This document shows positions 25,370 through 37,755 of a DNA stretch of 64,000 bases, in pieces (position 1 is the first letter of the stretch; each line of letters opens with the position of its first letter). The notes below the pieces were generated by a model. The model saw only the letters and a list, made by a program, of their open reading frames with translations, had not been told where the DNA came from and searched no databases. The stretch is from positions 20,418,501 to 20,482,500 of the forward strand of contig NW_026623050.1 of assembly GCF_023065955.2 (NCBI RefSeq), given 5' to 3'. Source of the DNA: Ursus arctos (Eukaryota > Chordata > Mammalia > Carnivora > Ursidae). A program made the position numbers and the translations under genes.

Positions 25370-26999
25370 TTGCCTTTCTACTTATGCCAGTCTTCTCTTG
25401 TCCTGGGACTGAAGTTGTACCATCTTCACCTTAAGGCATGAGGGAATAGGAAGAAAGGAAATGGGAAGGATAAACTAGGAAGTTTGTTTCTGGTGGGTTT
25501 GAACTTCGCTGTTGTCAACTGAATTTGCAACAGCAGTTACTTCGAGCTTCCACAAGAAAAACCATCAGATGAATTTGAAAGCAGTACATTGCACAGGAGT
25601 GTGCTACCTTTTCTCCCTTTCACAAACTCCCTTCAAATAGGCAAGGAAAAAAAACCCTGTGAAAGAGTAACTGGTTGGTATATATGATTGACTTTATGTA
25701 TCTGACTTCCTATACTAACAAAAATATTCTCACCTCTACCCTCTAGAGAAGCAGTGTCCAACAGAACTCTTCTCAATGACGGCAAGGTTTTGTGCTTTTC
25801 AATACAGCAGCCACTCGCCACATGTGGCTAATTAAGCACTTAAATTTGGCTGATGTGACTGAAAAACTAAATCTTTATTTTACTTGAGTTTCATTAATGT
25901 AAATTTAAATTAATTTACATTTAAATAGTACATTTGGCACAGCTATAGAATAACATGTTGGGACCAAGTCTCCTAGAGGCTGAATTATTTCAGGATACAG
26001 AATAAACCTAGGTATGAAACTGCACTGAAGAGGCATTCTGTAATATCTGCATGACCTAATACCCTCTTTTGGAAGACTGTTATTTTCCCGTTGGACTGTG
26101 GAACCCTGACTTTAAAATAAATTTCACAGATTAAGAATTGCACATAAGGCCTAAACTAAGCGCAAAGATAGTAATTTTTACATATTCTAAGTTCAGAGAG
26201 TTGCCAGTGAGCTGCCAATAGGTTGCACCAGAACAATCTTACATGTGGCAATGAGCCAGCCTTGATTGCATGATGACCAGTCAGTGTTAGCCAGAGGCAG
26301 CCACAACCTAAAAGGAGAAGATGACAGCTTCACCCAGTTTAATGATATGTGTGCCTTTTTTCTTGTTTCCTCTCTGTCCCAACACATGGAAGAAGGGAAA
26401 AGTATGTGGAGTCAGAACACCCTCAATCCCTCATAATCCCTACAAGTGGAGTGAATTTTGAAAAGTTGTAAAAAATGCATAAGACTAAGTCTTAATTACC
26501 CCAAATGAGGCCGTCCTTATACTAAAAAGTAACGGAAAAATTACGGTATTATAGCAAAGATGTAATTAAGAGAACTATACATGCACACATATACATACGC
26601 ACACATAGTTTATAACAAGCTATATAAGAAACAAAAAAGTCTAACTCTTCAGGGAGTAATGGGGAAGAGGAGGGACCAAAAAAGGCTTCATAGAATAGGT
26701 AAGAAAGAGACTAGAATGAAGAGGAAAAACATGAAGAATACCACAAAATTCCTTATAATAAAAGGAAAAGAGAGACTAAATATATCAAAAAGACAAATAC
26801 TAAACAATCCTTGAAGTTCTTTTATTAAAAAAAATACAATATGCGAAACAGCACTTAAAGGAGGACTGTATAGTAACAGAAAAACTCAGAAAGCTAGAAA
26901 AACAATCATCACATATGAAGAAACTGGATTTTAAGTACTTTGTACTACTAAAAAAAAAGCTGCCATTTAGTACAGAGTATTAATTTAATGCAGACAGCA
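25370..26999. other. Intron 3, mostly unrecognised
   Basis: Apart from the hAT relic at 25746-25945, only weak A-rich L1-like text at 26640-26900. The open frame at 26581-26814 is low-complexity Lys-rich and not credible. Confidence 0.4.
25746..25945 (+). repeat. MER-type hAT DNA transposon relic
   Basis: Starts cagtgtccaacagaactctt and contains 'agccactcgccacatgtggc', the signature of a common short non-autonomous hAT element. The exact family name is not certain. Confidence 0.6.
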
Positions 27000-27839
27000 A
27001 ATGTAAATAATAGGAGGATAAGAACAAATCCTAAACCAAATTCCTGAAGAAGTGGAGATCTGTATTTCTTTTAATTTGGAATGAATGTCCGGTTTATTGT
27101 TCTTTACAAGCCAATCTCTATTATAAATTACATGTAAAAATCATAAATAAAATATTAGCAAACTGAATTGAGGGAAATATTAAAATTATAATACATCTTG
27201 ATCAAATAGCACATCTTTTATTTACGATATTAGGAAATCAAAAGAGGAAAACAATATGCTCTTGGTACATGCCAAAACATCAGTTGATACTAGGAATAAA
27301 AAAAAAATTTTAGCTTAAAAAAGGACTCCTACAATGTCACACTTCATGGTGAAGCATTAGAAATATTTCTAACAAAGTCATTAAAGCCAGTATGCTTAAT
27401 ATTTTACTATTTTTTTGGAGATCAAAACCTATACAATAGAATTTTTAAAATAAATATAAAATTTTATGTATATAAAAATTTTATAAATATTAATATATTT
27501 TAAAAACAAATATACAATATACAGATTATAAGGAAATAAAATTGTCATTATTTGCAAATATGGTACATTACCTAAAAGAACCAAAATAACAAACTGACAA
27601 ACTATTAGAACTATTAGAAAAGTAAGTTCAGCAAGGCAATCACATACCAGATCAACTTTATACAACTCATAGAAACTTACCTTCCTACAAACTGGCAATA
27701 AACAATTAGAAAAATACAATGGAAAAAATAATTTCATTACTAATTGATTTAAAAAACTTTTAAAATGCTAAGACTAAGCTTGGCAAAATATAGTAAGTTC
27801 TAGATGTATGTTAAATAATTTTGCTGAGGGGATACCTGG

Positions 27840-28667
27840 GTGGCTCAGTTGGTTACGCCTCCAACTCTTGATTTCAGTTCAGGTCATGATCCCAAGGTCA
27901 TGAGATTGAGCCACATGGGGCATGGAGCCTGGTTAAAATTCTCTCTCTCCCATATATTTGCAAATGACACTACAGATAAAGGACTGGTATCCAAGATCTA
28001 CAAAGAACTTCTCAAACTCAATACACGAGAAACAAATAAACAAATCAAAAAATGGGCAGAAGATATGAACAGACACTTTTCCAATGAAGACATACAAATG
28101 GCTAACAGACACATGAAAAAATGTTCAAAATCATTAGCCATCAAGGAAATTCAAATCAAAACCACACTGAGATACCACCTTACGCCAGTTAGAATGGCAA
28201 AAATAGACAAGGCAAGAAACAACAATTGTTGGAGAGGATGTGGAGAAAGGGGATCCCTCCTACATTGTTGGTGGGAATGCAAGTTGGTACAGCCACTCTG
28301 GAAAACAGTGTGGAGGTCCCTTAAAAAGTTAAAAATTGAGCTACCCTATGATCCAGCCATTGCACTACTGGGTGTTTACCCCAAAGATACAGACGTAGTA
28401 AAGAGAAGGGCCATATGCACACCAATGTTCATAGCAGCAATGTCCACAATAGCTAAATCGTGGAAGGAGCCGAGATGCCCTTCAACAGATGACTGGATTA
28501 AGAAGTTGTGGTCCATATATACAATGGAATATTACTCAGCTATCAGAAAGAACGAGTTCTCAACATTTGCTACAACATGGACGGCACTGGAGGAGATAAT
28601 GCTAAGTGAAATAAGTCAAGCAGAGAAAGACAACTATCATATGATTTCTCTCATCTATGGAACATAA
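27840..28667 (+). pseudogene. Chimeric SINE-L1 ORF2 open frame (275 codons), retrotransposon remnant
   Basis: This is the longest open frame in the window. It starts within the SINE head ([15 protein letters not shown]) and passes without a stop into the C-terminal part of L1 ORF2. Residues about 129-148 include the cysteine-rich [18 protein letters not shown], then [19 protein letters not shown], then [11 protein letters not shown] near the end, all expected of the L1 ORF2 C-terminus. The endonuclease and reverse transcriptase domains are missing, so it cannot act as a retrotransposon. Translation is not implied. It shows that the L1 subfamily was recently coding-competent, since no stop has yet arisen. 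Confidence 0.85.
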
Positions 28668-28975
28668 GAACTAGGATGATCAGTAGGGGAAGAAAGGGAT
28701 AAAGAAAGGGGGGGTAATCAGAAGGGGGAATGAAACATGAGAGACTATGGACTATGAGAAACAAACTGAGGGCTACAGAGGGGAGGGGGGTGGGGGAATG
28801 GGATAGGCCGGTGATGGGTAGTAAGGAAGGCACGTATTGCATGGTGCACTGGGTGTTATACACAACTAATGAATCATCGAGCCTTACATCGGAAACCGGG
28901 GATGTACTGTATGGTGAGTAACATAATATAATAAAAAATCATTATAAAGAAAAAAATAAAAATAAAAAATAAAAT
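27952..28975 (+). mobile_element. Young 5'-truncated L1 inserted in a SINE
   Basis: A 1,024-bp L1 3' end with the last part of ORF2 in an open frame, the 3' UTR with its G-rich tract, and an A-rich tail. Bounded by aaaattctctctctccc at 27935-27951 and 28976-28992, a perfect 17-bp duplication, so recent. Confidence 0.95.
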
Positions 28976-29839
28976 AAAATTCTCTCTCTCCCTCTCCATT
29001 TGCCCCTCCCTCCCCACTTGAGTGCATGCTCTCTCTCTCTCTCTCTCTCAAAAAAAAATAATAATTTTGCTGAGGGATAAGTCCAAATAAATGGAGATAA
29101 ATGCCATGTTCCTGGAGGAAAAACTCAATCATGTAAATATACTGACATTCTGAAAATTAACTTATAAAGTCAATGTAATCTAATCAAAATACCAAGAGAA
29201 CTTCTTAGGGAACTTGATAAGTAAATGTAGAATTCACGTGCAAAAAAAAAAAATGTACAAACTTTATAGTGGCATGAAGGGGTTGGCAATTCCTACACAC
29301 AAATATCAAGTATAAAGCTGGACAAATCTACCAAAAAGAACCATTTCAGAACACTGGACACTAAGCAACGACAGCCTGCAAATTGAGAAGTGTTTGTTCT
29401 AGAATAAATGCTAAAGTTACAGGTAGGAACAGTGGGATGCTGTGCCTTCTGCCTGCAGTTGCTCCCAACCACCCAATGCCAGCTTAAATAAAGAGACTGG
29501 CAGTTCTGCCAACATGAAACTAGCAAAAAGAACACAACAGCTTTGTTGGCAAAAAGGGTGGGCTCATTTCAGGGTGGGGAGGTGAAAACCCATGGTTTTG
29601 GTGGATAAAAGTGATAGATCACGTTGGGAATGAACAGGGAAAGTTTGAAGTTGGGGTCTGAAGTCAAAGTCCAGGTTAAGGTGAGTGCCTCACTAATCAG
29701 AAAATTAACAGAAAGATCATGAAAATGAAAAAAACCACAGAAGGTCTATGATAAGCTTATCATACAACTCTGGCTAAACAGAAAGCTGTGTATTTGTTGG
29801 GGAGACCTGAGGAAGCCTGGCATAAAATGAAGCCACGGC

Positions 29840-29940
29840 GGGGCACCTGGCTGGCTCAGTCAGTAGAGCGTGTGACTCTTGATCTCAGGGTTGTGAGTTT
29901 GAGCCCCATGTTGAGTGTAGAGATTAAAAAAAAAAAAAAA
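29840..29940 (+). mobile_element. Short tRNA-Lys-type SINE
   Basis: The tRNA-Lys-like body (cagtagagcgtgtgactctt) ends in gtgtagagattaaaaa and an A15 tail. The flanking aaaatgaagcc on both sides supports an insertion. Confidence 0.8.
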
Positions 29941-30099
29941 TGAAGCCGAGGAAGGGTTGAAAACTGGCTCCAACTTTGAATGTATTCTAAAACCTACACA
30001 TAGACCTATCAGCAAAGGGTGGGAGCCTTTACCACTTCTGCCCATATCATTAGTTAAAAATTAAGTTATGCAGACACAGGAAAGACTCCTAAGGAAGCC

Positions 30100-31255
30100 A
30101 CCTAAAAAATAAGAATTAAAAAACTTAGCAGAGACATCAGCAGCTGTATACCACAAAGGAGACTAGACTGACTTCACAATTAAAGTACAGGCAACCTTCT
30201 AAAAATAACAGCCCTCAATAAATAACTAACAAATAAATAAAAATTAAAAAGAACCCAGAATTGCTATGATCTATTAACTAAAATGTATCGTTTTCAAAAA
30301 ATCAAAATAAAATCTATAGTTTTCAACCAACAATATTTCAGAAAATAATTGGTAAAAAACTTCTCAAATTTGAGGAAAACATTAATCCACAGCTCCAAGA
30401 AATTCAAGAAACCCAAAGTAAAATAAACACAAAGAGATACACCTAGACACAACTTAGTGGAACTGCTAAGTTTATACAAAAGCCAAAGAGGAAAATCTTG
30501 AAAGCAGCAAGAGAAAGAGGATTCATCATGTACGGGAAATGACGATACAAATAACACTAATTCCTCATGAAAAATCATGGAGGACAGAAGACAGTCAAAT
30601 GCCATGTTCAATGCGCTGACAGAAAAAACATATAAACTATGAATTCTATGTCCAGCAAAACCACTCTTCATAAATGAAGATGAGATAAACATATTTCAAG
30701 TTAAAGAAAGCTGTTGTTAGCAGACCTGCCTTACAAGATATACTGAAGAAAGTTCTTCAGGCTGAAAGGAAATGGCACCAGACACTAACTCAGATCCACA
30801 AGAAGGAATGAAAAGCATGGGAAATGGTAAATATGTGCATAAATATAAAACACAATACAAATGGATAAACAAAATGTGGTATATACATGATAACAGACTG
30901 TTATTCAGCATTAAAATGGAAGAAAATTCTGACATATGCTATCATGTAAAAAACTTGAAGACATTATGCTAAATGAAATAAGACAGTCATGAAAGGACAA
31001 ATATGGTATGAAGTAATCAAATTCACAGAAACAGAAAGAAAAACGGGGGTCTGAGGAAAGGGGGGAATGGGGAGCTGTTATTGTTTAATGGGCACAGTGT
31101 TTTAGTTTTGTGAGATGAACAAAGCACTGGTGATGGATGGTGATGACGGTAGCACAACATTAATGTATTTAAAGCCACTGGACTGTACAATTAATGATTA
31201 AAATAACACATTATATGTTATGTATATTATACCACAATTTAAAAATAAGTTTAAG
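30100..31255 (+). mobile_element. Ancient L1, 5'-derived and 3' parts joined
   Basis: 'agcaagagaaagaggattca' and 'tccagcaaaaccactcttca' are L1/HAL1 ORF-region sequences. It then passes to an L1 3' UTR ending at about 31250 ('tatattataccacaattt'). Internally deleted. Confidence 0.6.
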
Positions 31256-32793
31256 ACAATACAATTCAATTTCCGCTTACGATAAAAACTCTCAAAGTGG
31301 GTACAGAGGTGACATACCTCAGCATAAGAAACACCCTATATAACAAGTTTACAGCTAACATCATGCTCAATGGTGAAAAGCTGACAAGGATGCACACTTT
31401 CACCACTCATATTCAACACGGTATTAGAAGTCTTTAGAGCAAGAAATGAAAGCCATCCAAATTAGAAAGGAAGAAGTAAAACTGTCACTACTTGCAGCAG
31501 ACATGATATTATATATAGAAAACCCTACAGATTCCACCAAAAAATTGTTAGAATAAACAAATTCAATAAAGTTACAGGATACAGAATCAATGCACAAAAA
31601 TCTATTGCATTTCTATACACTAATGATGAGCTATCAGAAAGAGAAACAATCCCATTTGAAATTATAGCAAAAGAATACCTAAAATTAAATTTAACCAAGG
31701 AGCAAAAGACTTGTACACTGCAAACCATAAGACATTAACGAAAGAAATTGGAGAAGACACAAATAAATGTAATATTCCATGCCCATGAATTAAAAGTATT
31801 AATATTGTTAAAGTCTCCATACCACACAAAGCAATCTACAGATTCAATGAAATTTCTATGAAATTCCAGTGGCATTTTTCACAGAAATTGAAAACACAAT
31901 AATAAATTTGCATGGAACCACATATGACCCTGACTAACCTAAACAATCTTGAGAAAGAACAAAGCTGGAGCATCAAGCCCCCATATTTCAAACTGTATTA
32001 CAAAGCTATAGTAACTAAAACTTAAAAGTATGGTATCAGCATAAAAACTGATACGCAGATCAATGACACAGAATAGAGAGTCCAGAAATAAACTGATGCA
32101 TATATGCCAATTAATTTTTGACAAAGGAACCAAAAATATGTAATGGGGAAAGGACAATCTCTTCAATAAATAATATTGGGAAGACAGGATATCCACATGC
32201 AAAAGAATAAAACTGGACCACTATCTTACACCAAACACAAAATTTAACTCACAATGGATTAAAAACTTGAGTGCCAGGTCTTAAAACCATAAAATTCCTA
32301 GAAGAAAACATAGGCAGTAAGTTTCTTGATAATTGGTCTTAGTGATGATTTTTTGGATTTGACACCAAAAACAAAGGCAAGAAAAGCAAAAATAAACAAG
32401 TGAGATTACATCAAACTAAGAAGCTTCTGCACAGCAAAGAAAACTATCAACGAAATGAAAAGGTAACCTACTGAATAAAAGAAAACATTTGCAAATGAAA
32501 ATATCTGATAAGGGGCTAATATCCAAAATATATAAAGCACTCACACAACTCAACACCAAAAATACAAACCATCCAATTAAGAAATGAACAGAGGATCCGA
32601 ATAGACATTTTACCAAAGACACATAGGTAGCCAACAGGTACATGAAAAGATGCTCAACATCACTAATCACCAGGAAAATGCAAATCAAAACCACAGTGAG
32701 ACATCACCTTACACCTGTTAGAGTGGCTAGTATCAAAAAGAAATAAAAAGTGTTGGTGAGGAAATGGAGAAAAGGGAACCCTTGTACATTGTT

Positions 32794-32806
32794 GGGGGGG
32801 GGGGGG
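32794..32806. repeat. G13 homopolymer
   Basis: Thirteen consecutive G where the parental L1 has a shorter G-run ('gttggtgggaat' type). Probable slippage expansion. Confidence 0.85.
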
Positions 32807-33029
32807 TGTAAATTGGTGCAACCACTATGGAAAACCATATGGAGGTTACTCAAAAAAGTAACAATAAAACTACCACGTGATCCAGTAACTACTTCCAAAG
32901 AAAACGAAAACCCGTATTAAAAAAGATACATGCACTGCCCCAGCTTTACTGCAGCAGTATTTACAATAGCCAAGACATGGAAACAATCTAAATGTCTACT
33001 GATGGATGAACAGATAAAGAAAATTTGGA

Positions 33030-33158
33030 TGGGTAGGGGGTGTTGCATGGTGCACTGGGTGTTGTACGCAGCTAATGAATCATCGAACTTTGCATCAAGG
33101 ACCAGGGATGTACTGTATGGTGACTGACATAATAAAAAAATATTATTATAATAAAAAA
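33030..33158 (+). mobile_element. 129-bp young L1 3' end inserted in an older L1
   Basis: Only the last part of a young L1 3' UTR plus tail is present, bounded by aaagaaaatttgga at 33016-33029 and 33159-33172. Confidence 0.92.
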
Positions 33159-33639
33159 AAAGAAAATTTGGAATGTATAAACACAATAGAATATTGTTCA
33201 GCCACCAAAAAGAATGAAATCTTGCCATTTACAACAACATAGATCGACCTTGAGAGCATTATGCTAAGTGAAATAAAACAGAGAAAGACAGATACCATGC
33301 GATCTCATTTACATGTGGAATCTAAAACAAACAAAAAAACCCTAAGCTCATAGATACCGTGAACAAACGTGGTTGTCAATGATGGGATGTTGGGTTGGGT
33401 GAAATGGATAAAAAGGGTCAAAAAGTACAAATATCCAGTTATAAAACAAATCATCAGGGGGAAAAAAGGACTGCTGATATTATATTACATTGTTTAATCA
33501 AGAGAAAAAGACAATACAGACCGTTTTTTGCCTTTATTCTCTTGATTTCTTTAAAAACCTATGATTTTTTTTTAAAGTGATAATTTTTAAAGTAGAATTA
33601 TAACACATAACGTTGAGTTATAACAAATACATACACACG

Positions 33640-34990
33640 AATGGCAAAGCAGCCCAAAGACAGGGGAAGATAACAGAGTTGTATTAGAGGAAATTTGCTC
33701 TATTTTACTGGAATTGAGTCAGTGTTTACTTGAAGTAGATTCTTATAAGTTAAAGGTGCATCTAGCAACCATTAAAAAGTTTTACAACAACCCAAATATA
33801 TATATATATATAATTATATATTATAAAGGAGCTCTGGTTTCAGCTTTGACAGGCAAAAAGCTTAGAAGCGTCATTCCAATTCTTACAACAACAAAAAAAG
33901 ATGGACAAACTGAAAAACAACTAGTTTTCTTGGACTCATCAGAGAAGAAAGTTGCATGGCAAACCATTACCTTGAAATCTGGAGACACAGGTGTATCCAA
34001 AAAGACACAAAGATCTGCTTGCCTGTAGCAAAAGTGACTAGAGCTATAAACTAGTAGAAACACTTAAATGGTAATTTTGACAAAATACTGGAGTTTAAGG
34101 GTGGACTAGCAGGAGAATGATAAACTTTCAGGCCACAGTCTTGAGGACTGCCCCCACATTTTTGTGGGCTTCACCTCCAGAAACCCCATCAGGCTACAAT
34201 GATGAAGCTCTGAATAAAATAACTTTGTGTCTCTGGCAAAGGGAGGGGAAAAATAATCATTGTGGATTACAGAAACACCCAGAGCATTCTACTTAAAGAT
34301 CTACTATCCAGAGAAAAGGACCTTGCCAGAGCAGAAGTCCCTTATCTCCACTGGAGGAAGAGAATCCCTCCCACTCCAGTCTTCTCCAGGCTTCTTGTCC
34401 CACCTAAGGAGAGAAGAAAATAGTTAATAGTCAGGGATTCAAGAAAATAGACCAGGAACACTATAGCACCGGAAGGGAATAGGAGGCAGTCAGGGAAAAG
34501 CTGTCTCACTGGGGGAAAACTTGTCAAGATCACATCCCCAAGATATAGGCCCATGAAAAAAGTGGTATTTAATTAAAAGGGTTCCAGGAAAATGAGAGTA
34601 GATTATATAAGAGATAATCTTATGATAAAGACTCTCTCAGAAGAGGATTAGATGGAGAAGCCCAGAGTCAAAGGGGGAGTTTAAAAAAAAACACCAGGCA
34701 CTAGAGGCCTTTAAAGCCTCTGAACCCTACAGCCAAAGCTAACATTAAACATGGCAGCCACATTAAAATAAATCTATACCCTAACAACTTAATAACTGCA
34801 GTTTCTACTACCTGATACCTATCTAGCTTTCAACAAAAAATTGCAAGACATGCCAAAAGGCAAGAAAAACACACCATTAAGAGACAATAATCAAGAGAAC
34901 CAGACTCAGATATAACACAAATATAAAAATGATCCGGCATGGAATTTAAGTGTTAAATATGTTAAGAATTCTAATGGAAAAAGTAGATGA
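33640..34990 (+). mobile_element. Probable L1M 5' region
   Basis: 'gtgggcttcacctccagaaa' and 'ccagagcattctacttaaag' parallel the text at 57290-57440 ('gagttttacttcctgaagct', 'ccagagcattctgttcctct'). Both look like old L1 5' UTRs. Confidence 0.5.
33796..33812. repeat. (AT)n short microsatellite
   Basis: About eight AT units inside the L1 5' region. Confidence 0.8.
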
Positions 34991-35018
34991 TACGCAAAAA
35001 TGCCAGGTAAGAATATCT

Positions 35019-35196
35019 CTCTTCTTCAAGATTTATTTATTTATTCTAGGGGGTGGAGAAGCAGAGGGAGAGAGAATCTCCAGCAGACTCCCCACTGAGC
35101 ACAGAGCCGATTCCAGGCTAATCCAAGACCGTGAGATCAGGACCTGAGCCAAAATCAAGAGTCAGATGCCTAACCAACTGAGCCACCCAGGTGTCC
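35019..35196 (-). mobile_element. CAN-SINE, older member of a tandem pair
   Basis: A reversed SINE flanked by ccaggtaagaatatct at 35003-35018 and a near-copy from 35196. Its right-hand duplication was the landing site of the next SINE. Confidence 0.88.
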
Positions 35197-35220
35197 CAGG
35201 TAAGAATATCTTTAAGTTTT

Positions 35221-35418
35221 TTTTTTTTTTTAAATATATTATTTATTTATTTGATAGAGAGAGACAGCCAGCGAGAGAGGGAACACAAGCAGGGGGAGTG
35301 GGAGAGGAAGAAGCAGGCTCCCAGCAGAGGAGCCCGATGTGGGGCTCGATCCCAGAACGCCAGGATCACGCCCTGAGCCGAAGGCAGACGCTTAACGACT
35401 GAGCCACCCAGGCGCCCC
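35221..35418 (-). mobile_element. CAN-SINE, younger member of a tandem pair
   Basis: A reversed bear-type SINE bounded by agaatatctttaagtttt at 35203-35220 and 35419-35436, a perfect 18-bp duplication that overlaps the duplication of the preceding SINE. Confidence 0.94.
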
Positions 35419-35679
35419 AGAATATCTTTAAGTTTTATCTTCTACTTGTAGCTATATATCATTCTAACAATGTACTCCCTTGAGAAAGAAAATAAAAATT
35501 CAGTCTAAAGTTTAATATAGGTTTTAAATTTTTTCTTGTTGGAAGTTATAAGCTTCTGAAATTATTTAGTTGTATATGTTCTATGGAAATGGGAATCTGG
35601 TGTTCAGAATGATATAGATATCTGTTACAGCCAAAGCTAAAATGTAACAAAACTATTTTCATTTTTGTTTCCCTTCTCT

Positions 35680-35846
35680 TCTGTGAACTAAATCATGGTC
35701 CCCAAATCCATACATTGAAGTCCTAACCCTCAAATGTCACAATATTTGGAGAAGCCTCCAAGGAGGTAATTAAGGTTAAATAAGACCATAAGGGTGGGGT
35801 CCTAATAAAACAGAATTAGTGTCCTTATAAGAACAGACACCAGAGA

Positions 35847-35881
<35 letters not shown>

Positions 35882-36075
35882 CTCCACCTTGTGAGAACAC
35901 AGTGTGTAGGCAGTCATATGCAAGTCAGGAAGACAGTCCTCACCAGAAACTGAATTGACCCACACCTAGATCTTGGCCTTCCCAGCCTCCAGAACCGTGA
36001 GGAAAGAAATTTCTGTCATTTAAGCCATGCACTCTGTCATTTTTTGTTATGATAGCCTGAGCCAACTAAGACACT
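35680..36075 (+). repeat. MaLR (MLT1-like) solitary LTR
   Basis: Has 'tccttataagaacagacacc', a (CT)n tract at 35851-35879, 'cttcccagcctccagaaccg' and 'tttgttatgatagcctgagc'. This is the usual MLT1 layout from about 35690 to the end at 'ccaactaagaca'. Confidence 0.65.
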
Positions 36076-36610
36076 TCTCTTTTCCCTTTGGCAGATTTTC
36101 AAAATAGGTGAAAGGGGCCCAAAGAAAACAGTTAGAGTCATAAGGAGAGCCAATGGCTAATTAATTCACAAGCCAAAATTATAACTCATGAATTACTGAG
36201 AGGAACTTGTTTAGCTTTCCAACGAATTTGGGCATAGGTTTTTCTCCCTTTCAGTTTACTTCATTAAATTAATATCTGAACTTACTATAAAAAGCCTAAG
36301 AATTTGTAAGTAACTTGGAAACTACACATGTAGACAGGATAAAAGCAAACTCTTATTACACTAGTTAGCTCTCTCTCTCTCCTTCAACAGAAGTTATTAT
36401 GTGGTAGAAAATTCTGTTTTTACACTATATGGTTTCATAACCTTGTCATGATTTGTTTGGTATCTTTGTAAGATTCAGCTTAAGCTTATTGATGGAGACA
36501 TTTTTCTTAAGCCAGTACCCAAGTTTACTATACACAGAGACTGTACTGACATATTTAATGTTATGTATGTTACAAAGTTCCCATTCAACTAGCCTTCAAA
36601 TTCAAGGAAC

Positions 36611-36742
36611 AGGGTTTGCCTCACTGGATGTCAGTAGAGCACGTGACTCTTGATCTCCAGGTTGTGAGTCTGAGCCCTGTGTTGGGTGTGGAGATTACTT
36701 AAAAATAATTAAATAAATAAAAACTAAAAAAAAAAAAAAAAA
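36611..36742 (+). mobile_element. Short tRNA-Lys-type SINE
   Basis: 'gtcagtagagcacgtgactc' body, gtgtggagattacttaaa 3' part and an A18 tail. Flanked by aaattcaagga on both sides. Confidence 0.8.
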
Positions 36743-37416
36743 ATTCAAGGACCCAAACTGACAGAATTGAGGAAGAGAAGGTTTCTCAAACCAGGTGTGT
36801 GGGCCAATGAAAATGAGGTAATATACTTTTGTACCCTACCCTTCATCTTATCTTTGCTGCTCAGTAATAATTTTATTCATCTCTGATAACTTTTGCAAAC
36901 AATTTCCTCTTTAGAGATGCCTAATTGCATTCTGCTACTTTCATCTCAAAAGACTTTGCTGTTGAGAAGACAGGACCATCCAACAAATTCAGTTCTTTCA
37001 ATTTTTCTCTAAACAAAAGTATTTCTTCTTCCACACTCTGTTCTTTCCAAAGCTAACAAATACCCTAAGGGGTAGAATGAATGAATGAATGAATGAGTGG
37101 ATGAATTTTAACCACACCTCTGGAAAAGATGAAAAAGCTTGAAGTAAAAAGAAAGATAGACATATATATGATTGCTGAAAGTTTACTTCTACACAAATGC
37201 TGTGAATCTGGAATATACTTACACAAAAAGGAGGTAGTTCAGGATACTTGACAAAATGTATACATAAGAAAGGCAGTGTCAGAGATTCCTGCCTTTTCTG
37301 ATGTTACCACATTAATGGTTAAAGTTAATTTCTCATATGCTTAGAAATTTGTTAGATTTACACAGAAAATTAGTACATTCCTATTAGAGCAAAAAGAAAT
37401 TAAAAGTAGGAAAAAT
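36743..37416. other. Intron 3, no recognised feature
   Basis: Holds a short (GAAT)n tract at about 37077-37102 and otherwise unclassified AT-rich sequence. Confidence 0.5.
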
Positions 37417-37597
37417 GGGGCACCCGGATGGCACAGTCAGTTAAGCATCTGACTCTTGGTCTCAGCTCAGGTCGTGATCTCAGGGTCATGAGATTAGACT
37501 TCGCTTAAGATTCTCTCTCCCTCTCCCTCTGCTCTTTCCCTGCGCATGTGTGCATACACACGCTCTCTCTCTCAAATAAATAAATATATCTTTAAAA
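37417..37597 (+). mobile_element. CAN-SINE with 15-bp target duplication
   Basis: Head ggggcacccggatggcacag. Bounded by aaaagtaggaaaaat at 37402-37416 and 37598-37612. Confidence 0.93.
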
Positions 37598-37755
37598 AAA
37601 AGTAGGAAAAATAATCATAAGAAGGTAAGTATTGCCCCTTTTATAAAAAAGTTTCCTTATTATGAAAAAATATGTTTGTTATTGGGAGAACACAGAAAAT
37701 AACCGAAAGAAAAGAAGGAAAAGAAAAAAAATTACAAGTAATCTTACCATCGGTG

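Larger units (their letters stand above)
27829..29060 (+). mobile_element. CAN-SINE interrupted by an L1
   Basis: The SINE head (27829-27951) and its CT-rich 3' part with A tail (28976-29060) are separated by an L1. The SINE's own duplication ataattttgctgag is intact at 27815-27828 and 29061-29074. Confidence 0.92.
27000..29330 (+). mobile_element. Ancient L1 ORF2 fragment, split by a SINE carrying an L1
   Basis: 'aaatattagcaaactgaatt' and 'tgtcacacttcatggtgaag' are L1 reverse transcriptase-region sequences with many stops. The fragment is interrupted at 27829-29060 and resumes after 29075 ('gtcaatgtaatctaatcaaa'). Confidence 0.65.
31256..33480 (+). mobile_element. Ancient L1, ORF2 second half to 3' end
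   Basis: From 'ctaacatcatgctcaatggt' (reverse transcriptase region) through 'gagacatcaccttacacctg' to the 3' end, with many stops. It includes a G13 run at 32794-32806 and a young L1 piece at 33030-33158. Confidence 0.8.

Noticed and set aside
28651..28921. Open frames in the G-rich 3' UTR of young L1s, repeated at 22280-22477 and 28651-28863
   Set aside because: These are low-complexity L1 3' UTR frames present in every copy. No function supported.
29840..29940. tRNA-Lys-like sequence with box A and box B similarity
   Set aside because: It is the tRNA-derived head of a SINE with an A tail, no proper acceptor stem or cloverleaf closure and flanking duplications. The same applies to the short SINEs at 7521-7630, 36611-36742, 37957-38075 and 50329-50431.
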